A DNA stretch of 17,463 nt from an uncultured Collinsella sp. (GTDB lineage: Bacteria; Actinomycetota; Coriobacteriia; Coriobacteriales; Coriobacteriaceae): the NCBI GenBank assembly GCA_902492825.1, contig CABUMZ010000030.1, forward strand, positions 1 to 17,463. Reading direction: 5' to 3'. The notes beneath the pieces were generated by a model, which searched no databases, was not told the origin of the DNA, and saw nothing but the letters and a program-made list of their open reading frames with translations. A program made the position numbers and the translations under genes. Shown in pieces: positions 5,981-14,600 of the stretch (position 1 is the stretch's first letter; every line of letters starts with the position of its first letter).

Positions 5981-6003
5981 AAGCGCGGGGCGCGGGCGCT
6001 TTT
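5981..6003 (+). terminator. Possible weak terminator after rmuC
   Basis: AAGCGC (5981-5986) pairs with GCGCTT (5996-6001) around a GC-rich 9-nt loop, with T at 6000-6003. The stem and T-run are short, so readthrough is likely. Confidence 0.35.
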
Positions 6004-6078
6004 CGCATCGTGCTTGCCTGAAGTGCGCTTTAGTGTGCAACAATGGCGTTTCGCCCTATCAGATGCGAAAGGAAGCCC

Positions 6079-7881
6079 ATGTCTCAGAGAAGCACCAGTC
6101 CGCTCAAACGCTCCACCGTGCGCCGCACGCTGCAGCGTTTTTGGGACGTCACGCGCACACAGCCGTTGATCGTCTTTCTTTCGGTGTTCTCGTCGGCGGG
6201 CTATATCTTTTTGCTCACGTTTGCCAACACCTACGTGATGGCGCTTATCGTCGACCGCGTCCAGGCCGGCCCCGTGGCAGGCGGCCAGGTGTTTGAGGTC
6301 TTTGGTCCTTACATTCTGGCGCTCGTGCTCGTTAACCTGGTAGGCCAGATCCTCTCCAAGTTGCAGGACTACACCGTCTACAAGCTCGAGATTGCGGGCA
6401 ACTATCACCTGGCGCGCTTGTGCTTCGACACGCTCTCCAATCAATCCATGACATTCCACACCAGCCGATTTGGCGGATCGCTTGTGAGCCAGACGAGTCG
6501 TTTTATGAGCGGCTACACGGGGCTGGTGGACGTGACGGTGTATTCGCTCATCCCCACTATCACCTCGGTCATCTGCACGGTAGCGGCGCTCGCCCCGGTG
6601 GTGCCCACATTTACCGTGATCCTGGTGGGCATCATGGTCGTCTACATCGCGTTTGTCTGGCTTATGTACAAACGCATCATGCCGCTTTCGGCCGCGACGT
6701 CCGCCGCACAGAACAAGCTGTCGGGCGTGCTGTCCGACGCGGTCACGAACATCCTGGCCGTCAAGACCTGCGGGCGCGAGGACTTTGAGCGCGACCTGTT
6801 CGATGCTGCCGACCGCGCCGCGCGCGACGCCGAGACGGTTTCGATGCACGCCATGATGCAGCGCAACTTTACGACCTCGGGCCTTATCGTTATCACCATG
6901 GCCGTGGTGAGTGTGTTCGTCGCGGGCGGCAACGCGTGGTTTGGCATCTCTGCCGGCGCGCTCGTCATGATCTTTACCTATACGTACAACCTCACCATGC
7001 GTCTGAACTACGTGAGCTCCATGATGCAGCGTATCAACCGCGCGCTCGGCGACGCCGCCGAGATGACGCGCGTGCTGGACGAGCCGCGTCTGGTGGCAGA
7101 CGACGAGAACGCCCCCGAGCTCAAGGTGCGCGAGGGCGCGATTGATTTTGAACACTTGAGCTTTGCATACCGTGATGCCGCGGCGGGCGAGAGCGTGTTC
7201 AACGACCTGACGCTCCATGTGGCGGCGGGCCAGCGCGTGGGCCTGGTGGGCAAATCGGGCTCGGGCAAGACGACACTCACCAAGCTGTTGCTGCGCCTGG
7301 ACGACGTACAGGGCGGTCGCGTGCTCGTGGACGGCCAGGACGTCTCGCGCTGCACGCAGCAGAGCCTGCGTCGCCAGGTTGCCTACGTGCCGCAGGAGGC
7401 ACTGCTGTTCCACCGCTCCATTCGCGAGAATATCGCCTACGGTCGACCCGACGCTACCGACGAGCAGATTCGCGAGGCTGCGCGTCTGGCCAACGCGACT
7501 GAGTTTATCGACCGCTTGCCCCATGGCTTTGACACCATGGTGGGCGAGCGCGGCGTTAAGCTCTCGGGCGGCCAACGCCAGCGCGTGGCCATCGCCCGCG
7601 CCATTCTCACTGACGCGCCGATTCTGGTGCTCGACGAGGCGACGTCTGCCCTGGACAGCGAGTCCGAGGCGTTGGTGCGGGAGGCGCTCGAGAACCTGAT
7701 GCGCGGGCGCACCTCCATTGTGGTGGCGCATCGCCTGTCCACCGTGGCGGCGCTCGATCGCATCGTGGTGTTGGCGGACGGTGAGATTGTCGAGGACGGC
7801 ACACATGCGCAGCTCGTTGAGGCGGGCGGCGAATACGCAAGCCTGTGGAGCCGCCAGACCGGCGCATTTTTGGAGGCTTAA
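6079..7881 (+). CDS. ABC transporter, fused permease and ATPase (exporter half-transporter)
   Basis: A 600-aa type IV (MsbA/LmrA-like) ABC exporter subunit that would work as a dimer in the inner membrane. The permease domain (1 to about 340) has six hydrophobic helices, clear at about 31-57, 77-95, 150-172, 175-197, 264-285 and 290-310. The ATPase domain has Walker A GKSGSGKTT (391-399), the Q-loop Gln439 in YVPQ, the signature LSGGQRQRVA (from 495), Walker B ILVLDE (515-520) and the switch His551 in VAHRLS. All key residues are intact. AAAGGAAG (6068-6075) supports ATG 6079; the ATG at 6043 lacks a site. TAGTGT (6031-6036) may be the -10. No partner half-transporter is adjacent, so a homodimer is likely. 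The substrate cannot be told. nth follows after 63 nt with no terminator. Confidence 0.93.
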   Translation: MSQRSTSPLKRSTVRRTLQRFWDVTRTQPLIVFLSVFSSAGYIFLLTFANTYVMALIVDRVQAGPVAGGQVFEVFGPYILALVLVNLVGQILSKLQDYTVYKLEIAGNYHLARLCFDTLSNQSMTFHTSRFGGSLVSQTSRFMSGYTGLVDVTVYSLIPTITSVICTVAALAPVVPTFTVILVGIMVVYIAFVWLMYKRIMPLSAATSAAQNKLSGVLSDAVTNILAVKTCGREDFERDLFDAADRAARDAETVSMHAMMQRNFTTSGLIVITMAVVSVFVAGGNAWFGISAGALVMIFTYTYNLTMRLNYVSSMMQRINRALGDAAEMTRVLDEPRLVADDENAPELKVREGAIDFEHLSFAYRDAAAGESVFNDLTLHVAAGQRVGLVGKSGSGKTTLTKLLLRLDDVQGGRVLVDGQDVSRCTQQSLRRQVAYVPQEALLFHRSIRENIAYGRPDATDEQIREAARLANATEFIDRLPHGFDTMVGERGVKLSGGQRQRVAIARAILTDAPILVLDEATSALDSESEALVREALENLMRGRTSIVVAHRLSTVAALDRIVVLADGEIVEDGTHAQLVEAGGEYASLWSRQTGAFLEA

Positions 7882-7944
7882 GGCCCCCGTACGTGGGACA
7901 ATCGTTTCCGTGAAGTTATGTTTCTGCCGAGCCGAGGAGTCGTT

Positions 7945-8610
7945 ATGCCACGCGAGACCAATGCCGCCAAACGCGAGCGCGCCGTTGAGGTGTGCGAGCG
8001 CCTTAACCGTCGCTATGGCCCGGTCGAGTGCTTCTTGGACCACGAGAATCCCTTTAGGCTGCTGATCGCGGTGCTGCTCTCGGCTCAGACGACCGACGCG
8101 CAGGTCAACAAGGTGACGCCGAAGCTGTTTGCCCAGTGGCCCACGCCCGAGGCCATGGCCGGGGCAAGTGTGACCGACGTGGCGGACACCATTAAGTCAC
8201 TCGGCTTTTATAAGAGTAAGGCCAAGCATGCCGTGGAGGCCGCGCGGATGATTGTTGCCGACTACGGCGGCGAGGTGCCGGCCGACATGAAGGAGCTCGT
8301 CAAGCTGCCGGGCGTGGGGCGCAAAACAGCGAACATCGTGCTCAACGTGGGGTACGGCATCGTGGAAGGCATTGCGGTGGATACGCACGTCAACCGCATC
8401 GCGCACCGCCTGATGCTGAGTCCCAAGACGCACGCCAAAGAGCCGCTCAAGACCGAGCAAGATCTGCTCAAGATCTTGCCGCACGAGTATTGGGAGTCGG
8501 TCAATCACCAGTGGATCACCTTTGGCCGCGAGATTTGCGATGCCCGTAAGCCCAAGTGCGACGAGTGCCCGCTGGCAGACCTTTGCCCCAGCGTGCGTGT
8601 GACGGGATAG
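7945..8610 (+). CDS. nth: Endonuclease III
   Basis: 221-aa bifunctional DNA glycosylase/AP lyase that removes oxidised pyrimidines in base excision repair. The HhH motif LPGVGRKTAN carries the catalytic Lys127, and VDTHVNR carries the catalytic Asp146. The [4Fe-4S] site is complete: C198-x6-C205-x2-C208-x5-C214. Length is typical (about 210-220). GAGGAG (7934-7939) is 5 nt before the ATG at 7945; the upstream in-frame ATG 7918 lacks a ribosome-binding site. It probably shares a transcript with the ABC transporter. It contrasts with the MutY-like protein at 1135, which lacks both the catalytic Asp and the cluster. After the stop, CCGGCA/TGCCGG (8614-8630) is a small hairpin without a T-tract. 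Confidence 0.96.
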   Translation: MPRETNAAKRERAVEVCERLNRRYGPVECFLDHENPFRLLIAVLLSAQTTDAQVNKVTPKLFAQWPTPEAMAGASVTDVADTIKSLGFYKSKAKHAVEAARMIVADYGGEVPADMKELVKLPGVGRKTANIVLNVGYGIVEGIAVDTHVNRIAHRLMLSPKTHAKEPLKTEQDLLKILPHEYWESVNHQWITFGREICDARKPKCDECPLADLCPSVRVTG

Positions 8611-8650
8611 GGCCCGGCACGTTTTGCCGGCACTCGAAGACGGCGATCAA

Positions 8651-8662
8651 TGTTGCGCAACA
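8651..8662. promoter_or_regulatory. 12-bp palindrome, second copy
   Basis: TGTTGCGCAACA, identical to the palindrome at 423-434. Its centre lies about 28 bp before the TATGAT -10 at 8685-8690, near -40. This suggests one regulator acting at both promoters; the regulator is not identified. Confidence 0.45.
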
Positions 8663-8684
8663 CATTTGGGCTGCGAGGGCTCAA

Positions 8685-8690
8685 TATGAT
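8685..8690 (+). promoter_or_regulatory. Possible -10 box for the zinc-ribbon gene
   Basis: TATGAT, 38 nt before the ATG at 8729. No good -35 at 17 bp, but the palindrome at 8651-8662 occupies that neighbourhood. Confidence 0.4.
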
Positions 8691-8728
8691 GGCGACAGAT
8701 GCCGTTTGTTGTAAGGGGATGCCCGAAT

Positions 8729-9787
8729 ATGTTTTGCACCAAGTGTGGCTCCGAGATGCCCGACGGAACCGATTTTTGCACGAACTGCGGGGCACGCATG
8801 GGCGCTGTCTCTCCGGCGGCCGCGCCTGCTGAGCCCGCACCGATGCCGGCGGCAGGGATGCCTCCCGTGCAGGGTGCCGTACAAAAGAAATCGCATAAGC
8901 GCGCGGTGATTGTCGGCATGTGCGTGGCGGGCGTGCTCGTTGCCGGCGGTGCCGCGCTGGCACTGACCGGCGTGCTGGGTCCGCTTGGGCAGGGCAATTC
9001 ATCGCAAATAACGGTACTTGGGTCCGACGAGGGTTCGGCCGAGCACAAGGACAAGGGAAGCGCCAAGGAAAAGCCTGCTGAAGAGCAAGAAGAGCCGGAA
9101 GAGCCCGAGCAGACGGGCAGCAGCGTAAAGGTCGACCTCAATGACCAGGCAACCTATGCCGCGGCGAACCTGTTCCTATCGAACTTTACGGAGGAGCACT
9201 TCGATCGGGACTGGTATCAGGCGGGCGGCTTCGATTCGACTGACGGACTTTCTGATGACGAGAAATACAAGCTGGTCAAGTTTATCTGGTGCCATTTTAT
9301 TGACAACGCGCCGTATCGAATCGAGAAAGGCGACTATGACAACGGTAATAGCCAGCGTGTGGCGACTGATGTGATCAATAGGGAACTCAACCGCTTGACG
9401 GGTCTGACGCTTTCCGATGCCGATATGACTTATGACAGAACGCCGGAGGGGCAGGCGATTCCTGATTCGGCCGAAGCGCATGGTGGGTACTTGTATCTGA
9501 AACAGGAATATGGCCAGGGAAATTACAACCCACCGTGTGCCATCGTTACGGGCGCGACTGACCTTGGCGACAACATCTACGAGCTCACCTATGAGGTCTA
9601 CAGTGCTGGCGGCATGTTACTTCCTTCCGACATCCCCGAGGGCACCTACGGCCTGCCAAAGAACCAGTTCATCGCCGCAATTCAAGCGGACGCATCCAGG
9701 GGCCGTACCGAGACTTGCACGGTCCGCGTCGCGCAGGGTGACGGTACCCCGACCTTCATGCTGCTTAAAATGGGCGTCTACGACTAG
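8729..9787 (+). CDS. Zinc-ribbon membrane-anchored protein with unknown ectodomain
   Basis: 352 aa. The N-terminus MFCTKCGSEMPDGTDFCTNC is a compact zinc ribbon (C3-x2-C6 and C17-x2-C20), presumably cytoplasmic. A Pro/Ala linker and a basic stretch KKSHKR (53-58) lead to a single transmembrane helix (about 59-82). An acidic Glu/Lys/Pro-rich stalk (about 98-130) follows, then an outside domain of about 220 residues that I do not recognise. This domain starts near ATYAAANLFLSNF and holds a few cysteines. The layout is common in Gram-positive zinc_ribbon_2 proteins, where it often carries sensory or cell-wall-facing domains; that is family knowledge, not proof. AAGGGG (8713-8718) supports ATG 8729 over ATG 8699. 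The gene is monocistronic: its own -10 lies upstream and a terminator at 9814-9843. Confidence 0.85.
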   Translation: MFCTKCGSEMPDGTDFCTNCGARMGAVSPAAAPAEPAPMPAAGMPPVQGAVQKKSHKRAVIVGMCVAGVLVAGGAALALTGVLGPLGQGNSSQITVLGSDEGSAEHKDKGSAKEKPAEEQEEPEEPEQTGSSVKVDLNDQATYAAANLFLSNFTEEHFDRDWYQAGGFDSTDGLSDDEKYKLVKFIWCHFIDNAPYRIEKGDYDNGNSQRVATDVINRELNRLTGLTLSDADMTYDRTPEGQAIPDSAEAHGGYLYLKQEYGQGNYNPPCAIVTGATDLGDNIYELTYEVYSAGGMLLPSDIPEGTYGLPKNQFIAAIQADASRGRTETCTVRVAQGDGTPTFMLLKMGVYD

Positions 9788-9813
9788 ACTCGGCGTATAG
9801 CTCACTCTGATAG

Positions 9814-9843
9814 CGCCAGGCGGCTTGCCCGTCTGGCGTTTTT
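9814..9843 (+). terminator. Intrinsic terminator of the zinc-ribbon gene
   Basis: The 10-bp stem CGCCAGGCGG (9814-9823) / CCGTCTGGCG (9829-9838), with one G-U and a 5-nt loop, is followed by five T (9839-9843). Confidence 0.92.
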
Positions 9844-9876
9844 GTTGCGGGGCTGGGCATGCGCTTGAGCAGGAGT
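9832..9876 (+). repeat. Repeated terminator tail, copy C
   Basis: This 45-nt stretch matches 11546-11590 at 40 positions. The first 26 nt are identical (starting TCTGGCGTTTTTG), 6 nt vary, and then CTTGAGC-n-GGAGT is shared. It covers the 3' arm and T-tract of the terminator plus 33 nt beyond it. Confidence 0.85.
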
Positions 9877-9934
9877 ATATGTCGCCTTCTGCCGCCTCAT
9901 GCAAAAATGTGTTGCTAATTTAGAAGCCTATTCA

Positions 9935-9958
9935 AGCGCGCCGAAGTCGTGGCGCGCT
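9935..9958. repeat. GC-only inverted repeat upstream of the ATP-grasp gene
   Basis: AGCGCGCC (9935-9942) and GGCGCGCT (9951-9958) are perfect 8-nt reverse complements around an 8-nt spacer. No T-tract follows. It lies 41-64 nt before the GTG start and just before a possible -10, TAGCAT (9963-9968). It could be an operator or an RNA hairpin. Confidence 0.45.
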
Positions 9959-9998
9959 GGCGTAGCATGAGCAAAAAAATCAAGCAATGGAGGACAAC

Positions 9999-11465
9999 GT
10001 GGCAACATTGAAGACGCGAGAGCTCGAAGATTATTTTGAACGCATCGTGCGCACGCGCGAAGGTGACCTACCTGGTCGTCGCAAAGGCGACGAATACTTG
10101 TCTCAAACCCATGCGCTCTACCACGGAGATCCTGCGCCCTGGGCTTTAACGCCAAAGATATTCGACAAGGATATGACGGCGCTTCTTAAGGAGGCGTCCG
10201 AGCGCATGTACGGCATTATGGACAAGGTGACGCGGGCGTTTTGTTCCGATGCCTCCGTGCGCGCGTGGTTTCGCATGGATCCGGCTTTTGCTGACCTGTG
10301 CGCTATGGATGCCGGCTATGATTGCCAGATTCCTCTTGCGCGTGTCGATATCTTTCTTGACGAAGATGCCGGTTCGTATACGTTTTGCGAGCTCAATACC
10401 GACGGCAGTGCCGGAATGGTAGTGACCGATGCGGTCTGTCAAGCAGTGCGAATGACGCCTTCCTTTGAGGAATTTGCATCAGACCATCCCGGCTTTCGGC
10501 AGTACGATTTGTGCGGTAGCTGGATAGATGCATTGTTTGAGACCTATGCAGAGTGGGAACTGGCCCATCCTCGCCGCACCGAGGATAGTGCGCGATCGGA
10601 CGACGGGGCCCACGTTGACGAGGGGTTTTATGCACCGCAATCAAAGATGTATCCCGCTTCGGTGGCAATCGTCGACTATTCGGAAAGCATCGACTTGGAA
10701 GATGCGGCTCATTTTGTCGACCTTATGAGGCGGCGGGGTGTAGTCGCACGCTTTGCGGATGTGCGCGATCTGCGGATTGACGAAGACGAGAGCGGTGCTA
10801 GGCGGCTGTGCGATACCGTCGGTCCTATTGATTGCGTTTGGCGGCGCGCGGTGACCGGCGAGTTATGGGATAAGTCGTGCGACGGACGCTCGGCTTTAAT
10901 TGAGGCTGCCCAAGAAGGGCTCGCATGCATCGTCGGGGGATTTAGAACGTGGCCGTGTGCGACTAAGACCGTATTTGCGTTTTTGTGGTCTCGGGCCGGG
11001 CAGTCCTTGTTGAGCCCGGAGGAGCAGTCGTTTGTCCGGGAGCATGTGCCCTATACCGAGATTTTGGACGAAAGCACCCAGTTGTCGAGATTTGCCGAAA
11101 AGGACCGATGGATTGTCAAGCCGTGCGGCGGCTACAACGCGGTTGGCGTTGTTGCCGGCTTGGATGCCACGGAACGGGAATGGTCCCAGGTGCTTGCTCG
11201 CGCTGCTGCCGCTGGGGCGATTGTGCAGGAGTATGCTCAGCAGTATCAGACTCCCTGCTTGCGCGGAACGCTGGTCGATGGGCCGCATCGAGGAGAGGCG
11301 CCCAAAGGACTCGTGGATGATCTTGGTTTTGCACCCGCATCTAATATGGAAGGCCTGTACCTGTATCGCGGCCGTTTTGCGGGCGTGTACACACGCGTCG
11401 GCTTTGCCAACACCATAGGCGAGTGGACGAGCCGCTTGAACGTTGCGAGCTTTTTTGAGGAATAG
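9999..11465 (+). CDS. Glutathionylspermidine synthase-like ATP-grasp protein
   Basis: 488 aa. Resembles the C-terminal synthetase domain of glutathionylspermidine synthase (GSP_synth family), an ATP-dependent amide ligase with a permuted ATP-grasp fold. Motifs seen are ELNTDGSAGM (from 131), a substrate/Mg-binding loop typical of the family, and WIVKPCGGYNAVG with Lys374 for ATP binding. The C-terminus has the family pattern (NMEGLYLYRGRFAGVYTRVG). The amidase domain of E. coli Gsp is absent. The real substrate is uncertain, because stand-alone relatives are widespread in bacteria that may lack glutathionylspermidine. GGAGG (9989-9993) is 5 nt before the GTG at 9999. The in-frame ATG at 9987 overlaps that site and has none of its own, so GTG is preferred. 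The gene stands alone. Confidence 0.8.
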   Translation: MATLKTRELEDYFERIVRTREGDLPGRRKGDEYLSQTHALYHGDPAPWALTPKIFDKDMTALLKEASERMYGIMDKVTRAFCSDASVRAWFRMDPAFADLCAMDAGYDCQIPLARVDIFLDEDAGSYTFCELNTDGSAGMVVTDAVCQAVRMTPSFEEFASDHPGFRQYDLCGSWIDALFETYAEWELAHPRRTEDSARSDDGAHVDEGFYAPQSKMYPASVAIVDYSESIDLEDAAHFVDLMRRRGVVARFADVRDLRIDEDESGARRLCDTVGPIDCVWRRAVTGELWDKSCDGRSALIEAAQEGLACIVGGFRTWPCATKTVFAFLWSRAGQSLLSPEEQSFVREHVPYTEILDESTQLSRFAEKDRWIVKPCGGYNAVGVVAGLDATEREWSQVLARAAAAGAIVQEYAQQYQTPCLRGTLVDGPHRGEAPKGLVDDLGFAPASNMEGLYLYRGRFAGVYTRVGFANTIGEWTSRLNVASFFEE

Positions 11466-11545
11466 CCGTTTCCTGGGGCACCTTCCGTGGTTGCGGCGTT
11501 CGACGTGACGGGGAGATTTTGGCGAAGCCGGTGAGTCCGGTTCTA

Positions 11546-11590
11546 TCTGGCGTTTTTGTTGCGGGGCTGGGTTTGTCCTTGAGCCGGAGT
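11546..11590 (+). repeat. Repeated terminator tail, copy D (decayed)
   Basis: Shares 40 of 45 positions with 9832-9876, including the 3' arm TCTGGCG and TTTTT. The matching 5' arm CGCCAG is missing here. The nearby AGCCGG/CCGGTT hairpin (11527-11542) ends 11 nt before the T-run, too far for a normal terminator. It looks like a terminator that has lost half its stem. Confidence 0.8.
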
Positions 11591-11634
11591 CCTCTCCATG
11601 CGCTACCATGACAGACAATGTATTTGACGTACGA

Positions 11635-11662
11635 CCCGCCGAGCTTGCCCCGGCGGGCTTTT
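11635..11662 (+). terminator. Terminator-like hairpin in the mfd leader
   Basis: A 7-bp all-GC stem, CCCGCCG (11635-11641) / CGGCGGG (11651-11657), has a 9-nt loop, then C and TTTT (11659-11662). It ends 25 nt before the mfd ATG. It may end transcripts from the ATP-grasp gene, or act as an attenuator if the mfd promoter is the upstream TACCAT. Confidence 0.5.
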
Positions 11663-11687
11663 GGCGTTGCGATGCCGGAGGAACAGC

Positions 11688-14600
11688 ATGCTCATTCACC
11701 GTATAGCCGCGCAGCTCTACACTGCCGAGGCGCTGCAGACCGTCGAGGCCGGACTCGATGCCGGCGAGGACGTGACGCTGGCCGTGTCGCAGTCGGGCCG
11801 CACGCTTATGGCGGCCGCTCAGTTTGCGCGCCGTCCGCGCCCGACGGTCTACATTGTGAGTGGCGAGGATGCGGCCGATCGCGCCGCGCGCAGCCTTGCC
11901 GCCTACGTGGGCCTGGCGCACGTGTGCCGTTTTCCCGAGCGCAAGGACTATCCGTGGCGCGAGCAGGCGCCCGACGATGCCGTGGTGGCGCAGCGCTGCG
12001 AGGCTCTGGGGCGCATCGTGCGCGGGGACAACTGCATCATGGTTGCCTCGGCCCGCGCGCTGCTGCGCTGCGTGCCGCCGGTCGAGAGCCGCTATTGGGA
12101 GTCCACGACCTTTGCGGTGGGCGAGGAGATTCCTTTTGATGAGGTGCCGCAGCGCCTAGTGGGCATGGGCTACACCAATGCCGGCGCCGCCGACGCGCCC
12201 GGTCTGTTCCGCGTGCACGGCGACACCGTCGAGGTGTTTCCCGCGCAGGAAAAAGCGCCCGTGCGCATTGAGTTCTTTGGCGACGAGATCGACCGCATCC
12301 GTCGCATGGTGAGCTCAACGGGGCAGACCATCGGTAACGAAGACAGCATCGAGATCTTCCCCTGCCGTGAGCTGGCGCTTACCGACGAGGCCGTCCACAA
12401 CATGCATGTGGCGCTCTATCGCGCCAGCCAGGACGACAGCAAGCTGGCCGCATTGCTCGAGATGGTGGATGCGCGCATCGTTACACCCGAGCTCGACCGC
12501 TTTTTGCCGGTAATGTACGGCCAGACCGTGAGCCCGCTGGCGCACGTGAGCGGCAAGGCGCTCGTGGTGCTGTCCGAGCCGCGCTCGCTGTTCGACGATT
12601 GCCTGCGTGCCTACGAGGATATCGAGGCGCGTGCTGGCGAGGCAGGGATTGACCGGCTGGATGGCCTGTATGTACGTGCCCAGCAGCTCGATTTTGGTGC
12701 CCAGCAGCGCCTGAACTACGTGAGCCTGATTCGTGCCGGCGGCGCGGTGACGGCGGAGCTCAAGATTGAGCAGCCGGCCATTGCGGGCTCGGACAATCGC
12801 TTTATGACGCGCATTCAGGAAGTCGTGGGCAAGCGCTACGCCTGCGTGTTTGCCATTCCCGACCGCGGTGCGCGCGAGTCGATGGAGCTCACCTTTGGCG
12901 ACGAGGGCATTACCTTTGAGGAGTCGCTGACCGCGGCGCCCGAAAATGCCGGTGCTATCGGCGACCGCGTGCGCGTGGCGGCGGCGGATTCTGCCGATCG
13001 TGCCGCACGCCAGGAGGCCCACGTTTCCATTCGCGAGCGTAAGGTCGACGCGCTCAACGCCCGCTCGCTCGAGGTGGGCGCCGCGCAGGCTGCCGCCGGC
13101 GCCGCCGTGCCCACCATCTCGCGCGGGCGCGTGACCTTTGTGGACGCTGCCCTGCCGCAGGGCGTGGTGGTGCCCGACGCCAATTTGGCCGTGTTCTCGA
13201 TTGCCGACCTCAACGCCCGCATGGATGCCAACCGCGCGCGCAGCCGCCGCAAGGTTGACATTACGCAGATCACGTTCCCGTTTAAGCCGGGCGACTACGT
13301 GGTGCACGCCACCCACGGCATCGCGCTCTTTAGCGAGGTCGCGCGCCAGGAAGTGGGCGGCAAGGAGCGCGACTACTTTTTGCTGGAATATGCCGACGGC
13401 GACAAGCTCTACGTGCCGCTCGAGCAGGTCGACCGCATCACACGCTATGTTGGCCCCGACGGCGACAAGCCGCGCCTGACCAGGCTCAATACCGCCGACT
13501 GGACGCGTGCCACCAACAAGGCACGCAAGAACGCCAAAAAGCTGGCGTTTGACCTGGTCGACCTGTATACACGCCGCTCGTCGATTACCGGTATCGCCTG
13601 TCCGCCCGATACGCCCGAGCAGATCAAGATGGAGGAGAGCTTCCCCTACGACGAGACGCGTGACCAGCTGGAGGCTATCGCCGACATCAAGGCCGACATG
13701 GAGGCGCCCAAGCCTATGGACCGCCTGCTGTGCGGCGACGTGGGTTTCGGCAAGACCGAGGTTGCCCTGCGCGCGGCGTTTAAGTGCGTGGACTCCGGCC
13801 GTCAGGTCATGGTGCTCTGCCCCACAACCATTCTGGCCCAGCAGCACTACGAGACCTTCTTTGAGCGCTTTGCCCCGTTTGGCCTTGAGGTCGAGGTGCT
13901 CAGTCGCTTCCGCACGCCGGCGCAGCAGAAGCGCGCGCTCAAAGCGTTTGCCGAGGGCACGATCGATGTGCTCATCGGCACGCACCGCCTGCTTTCGGCC
14001 GATGTGAACCCCAAGAACCTGGGCCTGGTGATTATCGACGAGGAGCAGCGATTTGGCGTGCAGCACAAGGAGCAGCTCAAGAACCTGCGCGAGCAGATTG
14101 ACGTGCTTACGCTTTCGGCAACGCCGATTCCGCGAACCATGCAGATGGCCACGAGCGGCGTGCGCGACATGAGCCTAATCACCACACCGCCGACCGGGCG
14201 TCGTCCCGTGATCGTGCACGTGGGGGAGTATGACCCCGACGTGGTGAGCGCGGCGATTCGCCTGGAGGTGGGCCGCGGCGGTCAGGTGTATTACGTATCC
14301 AACCGCGTCAAGACCATCGACGACGCCGTGGCGCGCGTGCACGAGGCCGCGCCCGAGGCGCGCGTGGGCGTGGCGCACGGCAAGATGAGCCCGCGCGAGG
14401 TCGAGGACGTGATGATCGAGTTCGCGACCAAAAAGATCGATGTGCTCATCGCCACGACCATCGTGGAGAGCGGCATCGACAACGCAACGGCCAACACGCT
14501 CATCATCGAGGATTCGCAGCGCCTGGGCCTGGCGCAGCTCTACCAGCTCAAGGGCCGCGTGGGCCGCTCTGCCACGCAGGCCTACGCGTACTTTATGTTT

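Larger units (their letters stand above)
11466..11687 (+). other. Intergenic region before mfd
   Basis: 222 bp without a gene. It holds a decayed copy of the terminator module (11546-11590), a possible -10 TACCAT (11604-11609, with TTGAGC 19 bp upstream), a terminator-like hairpin (11635-11662) and the mfd ribosome-binding site GGAGGAA (11677-11683). No intact terminator for the ATP-grasp gene is seen except the last hairpin. Confidence 0.5.

Noticed and set aside
5950..8043. Long open frame on the minus strand (697 codons) opposite the ABC transporter
   Set aside because: It mirrors the + strand gene with complete ABC motifs and a good ribosome-binding site. Its translation is low-complexity and rich in His, Arg, Ala and Gln, as expected from the antisense frame of GC-rich genes.
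8614..8630. Hairpin CCGGCA/TGCCGG after nth as a terminator
   Set aside because: Only 6 bp and no T-tract after it; not called as a terminator.
12315..14066. Long open frame on the minus strand (583 codons) inside mfd
   Set aside because: It lies wholly within the conserved mfd coding region. No ribosome-binding site or recognisable domain.
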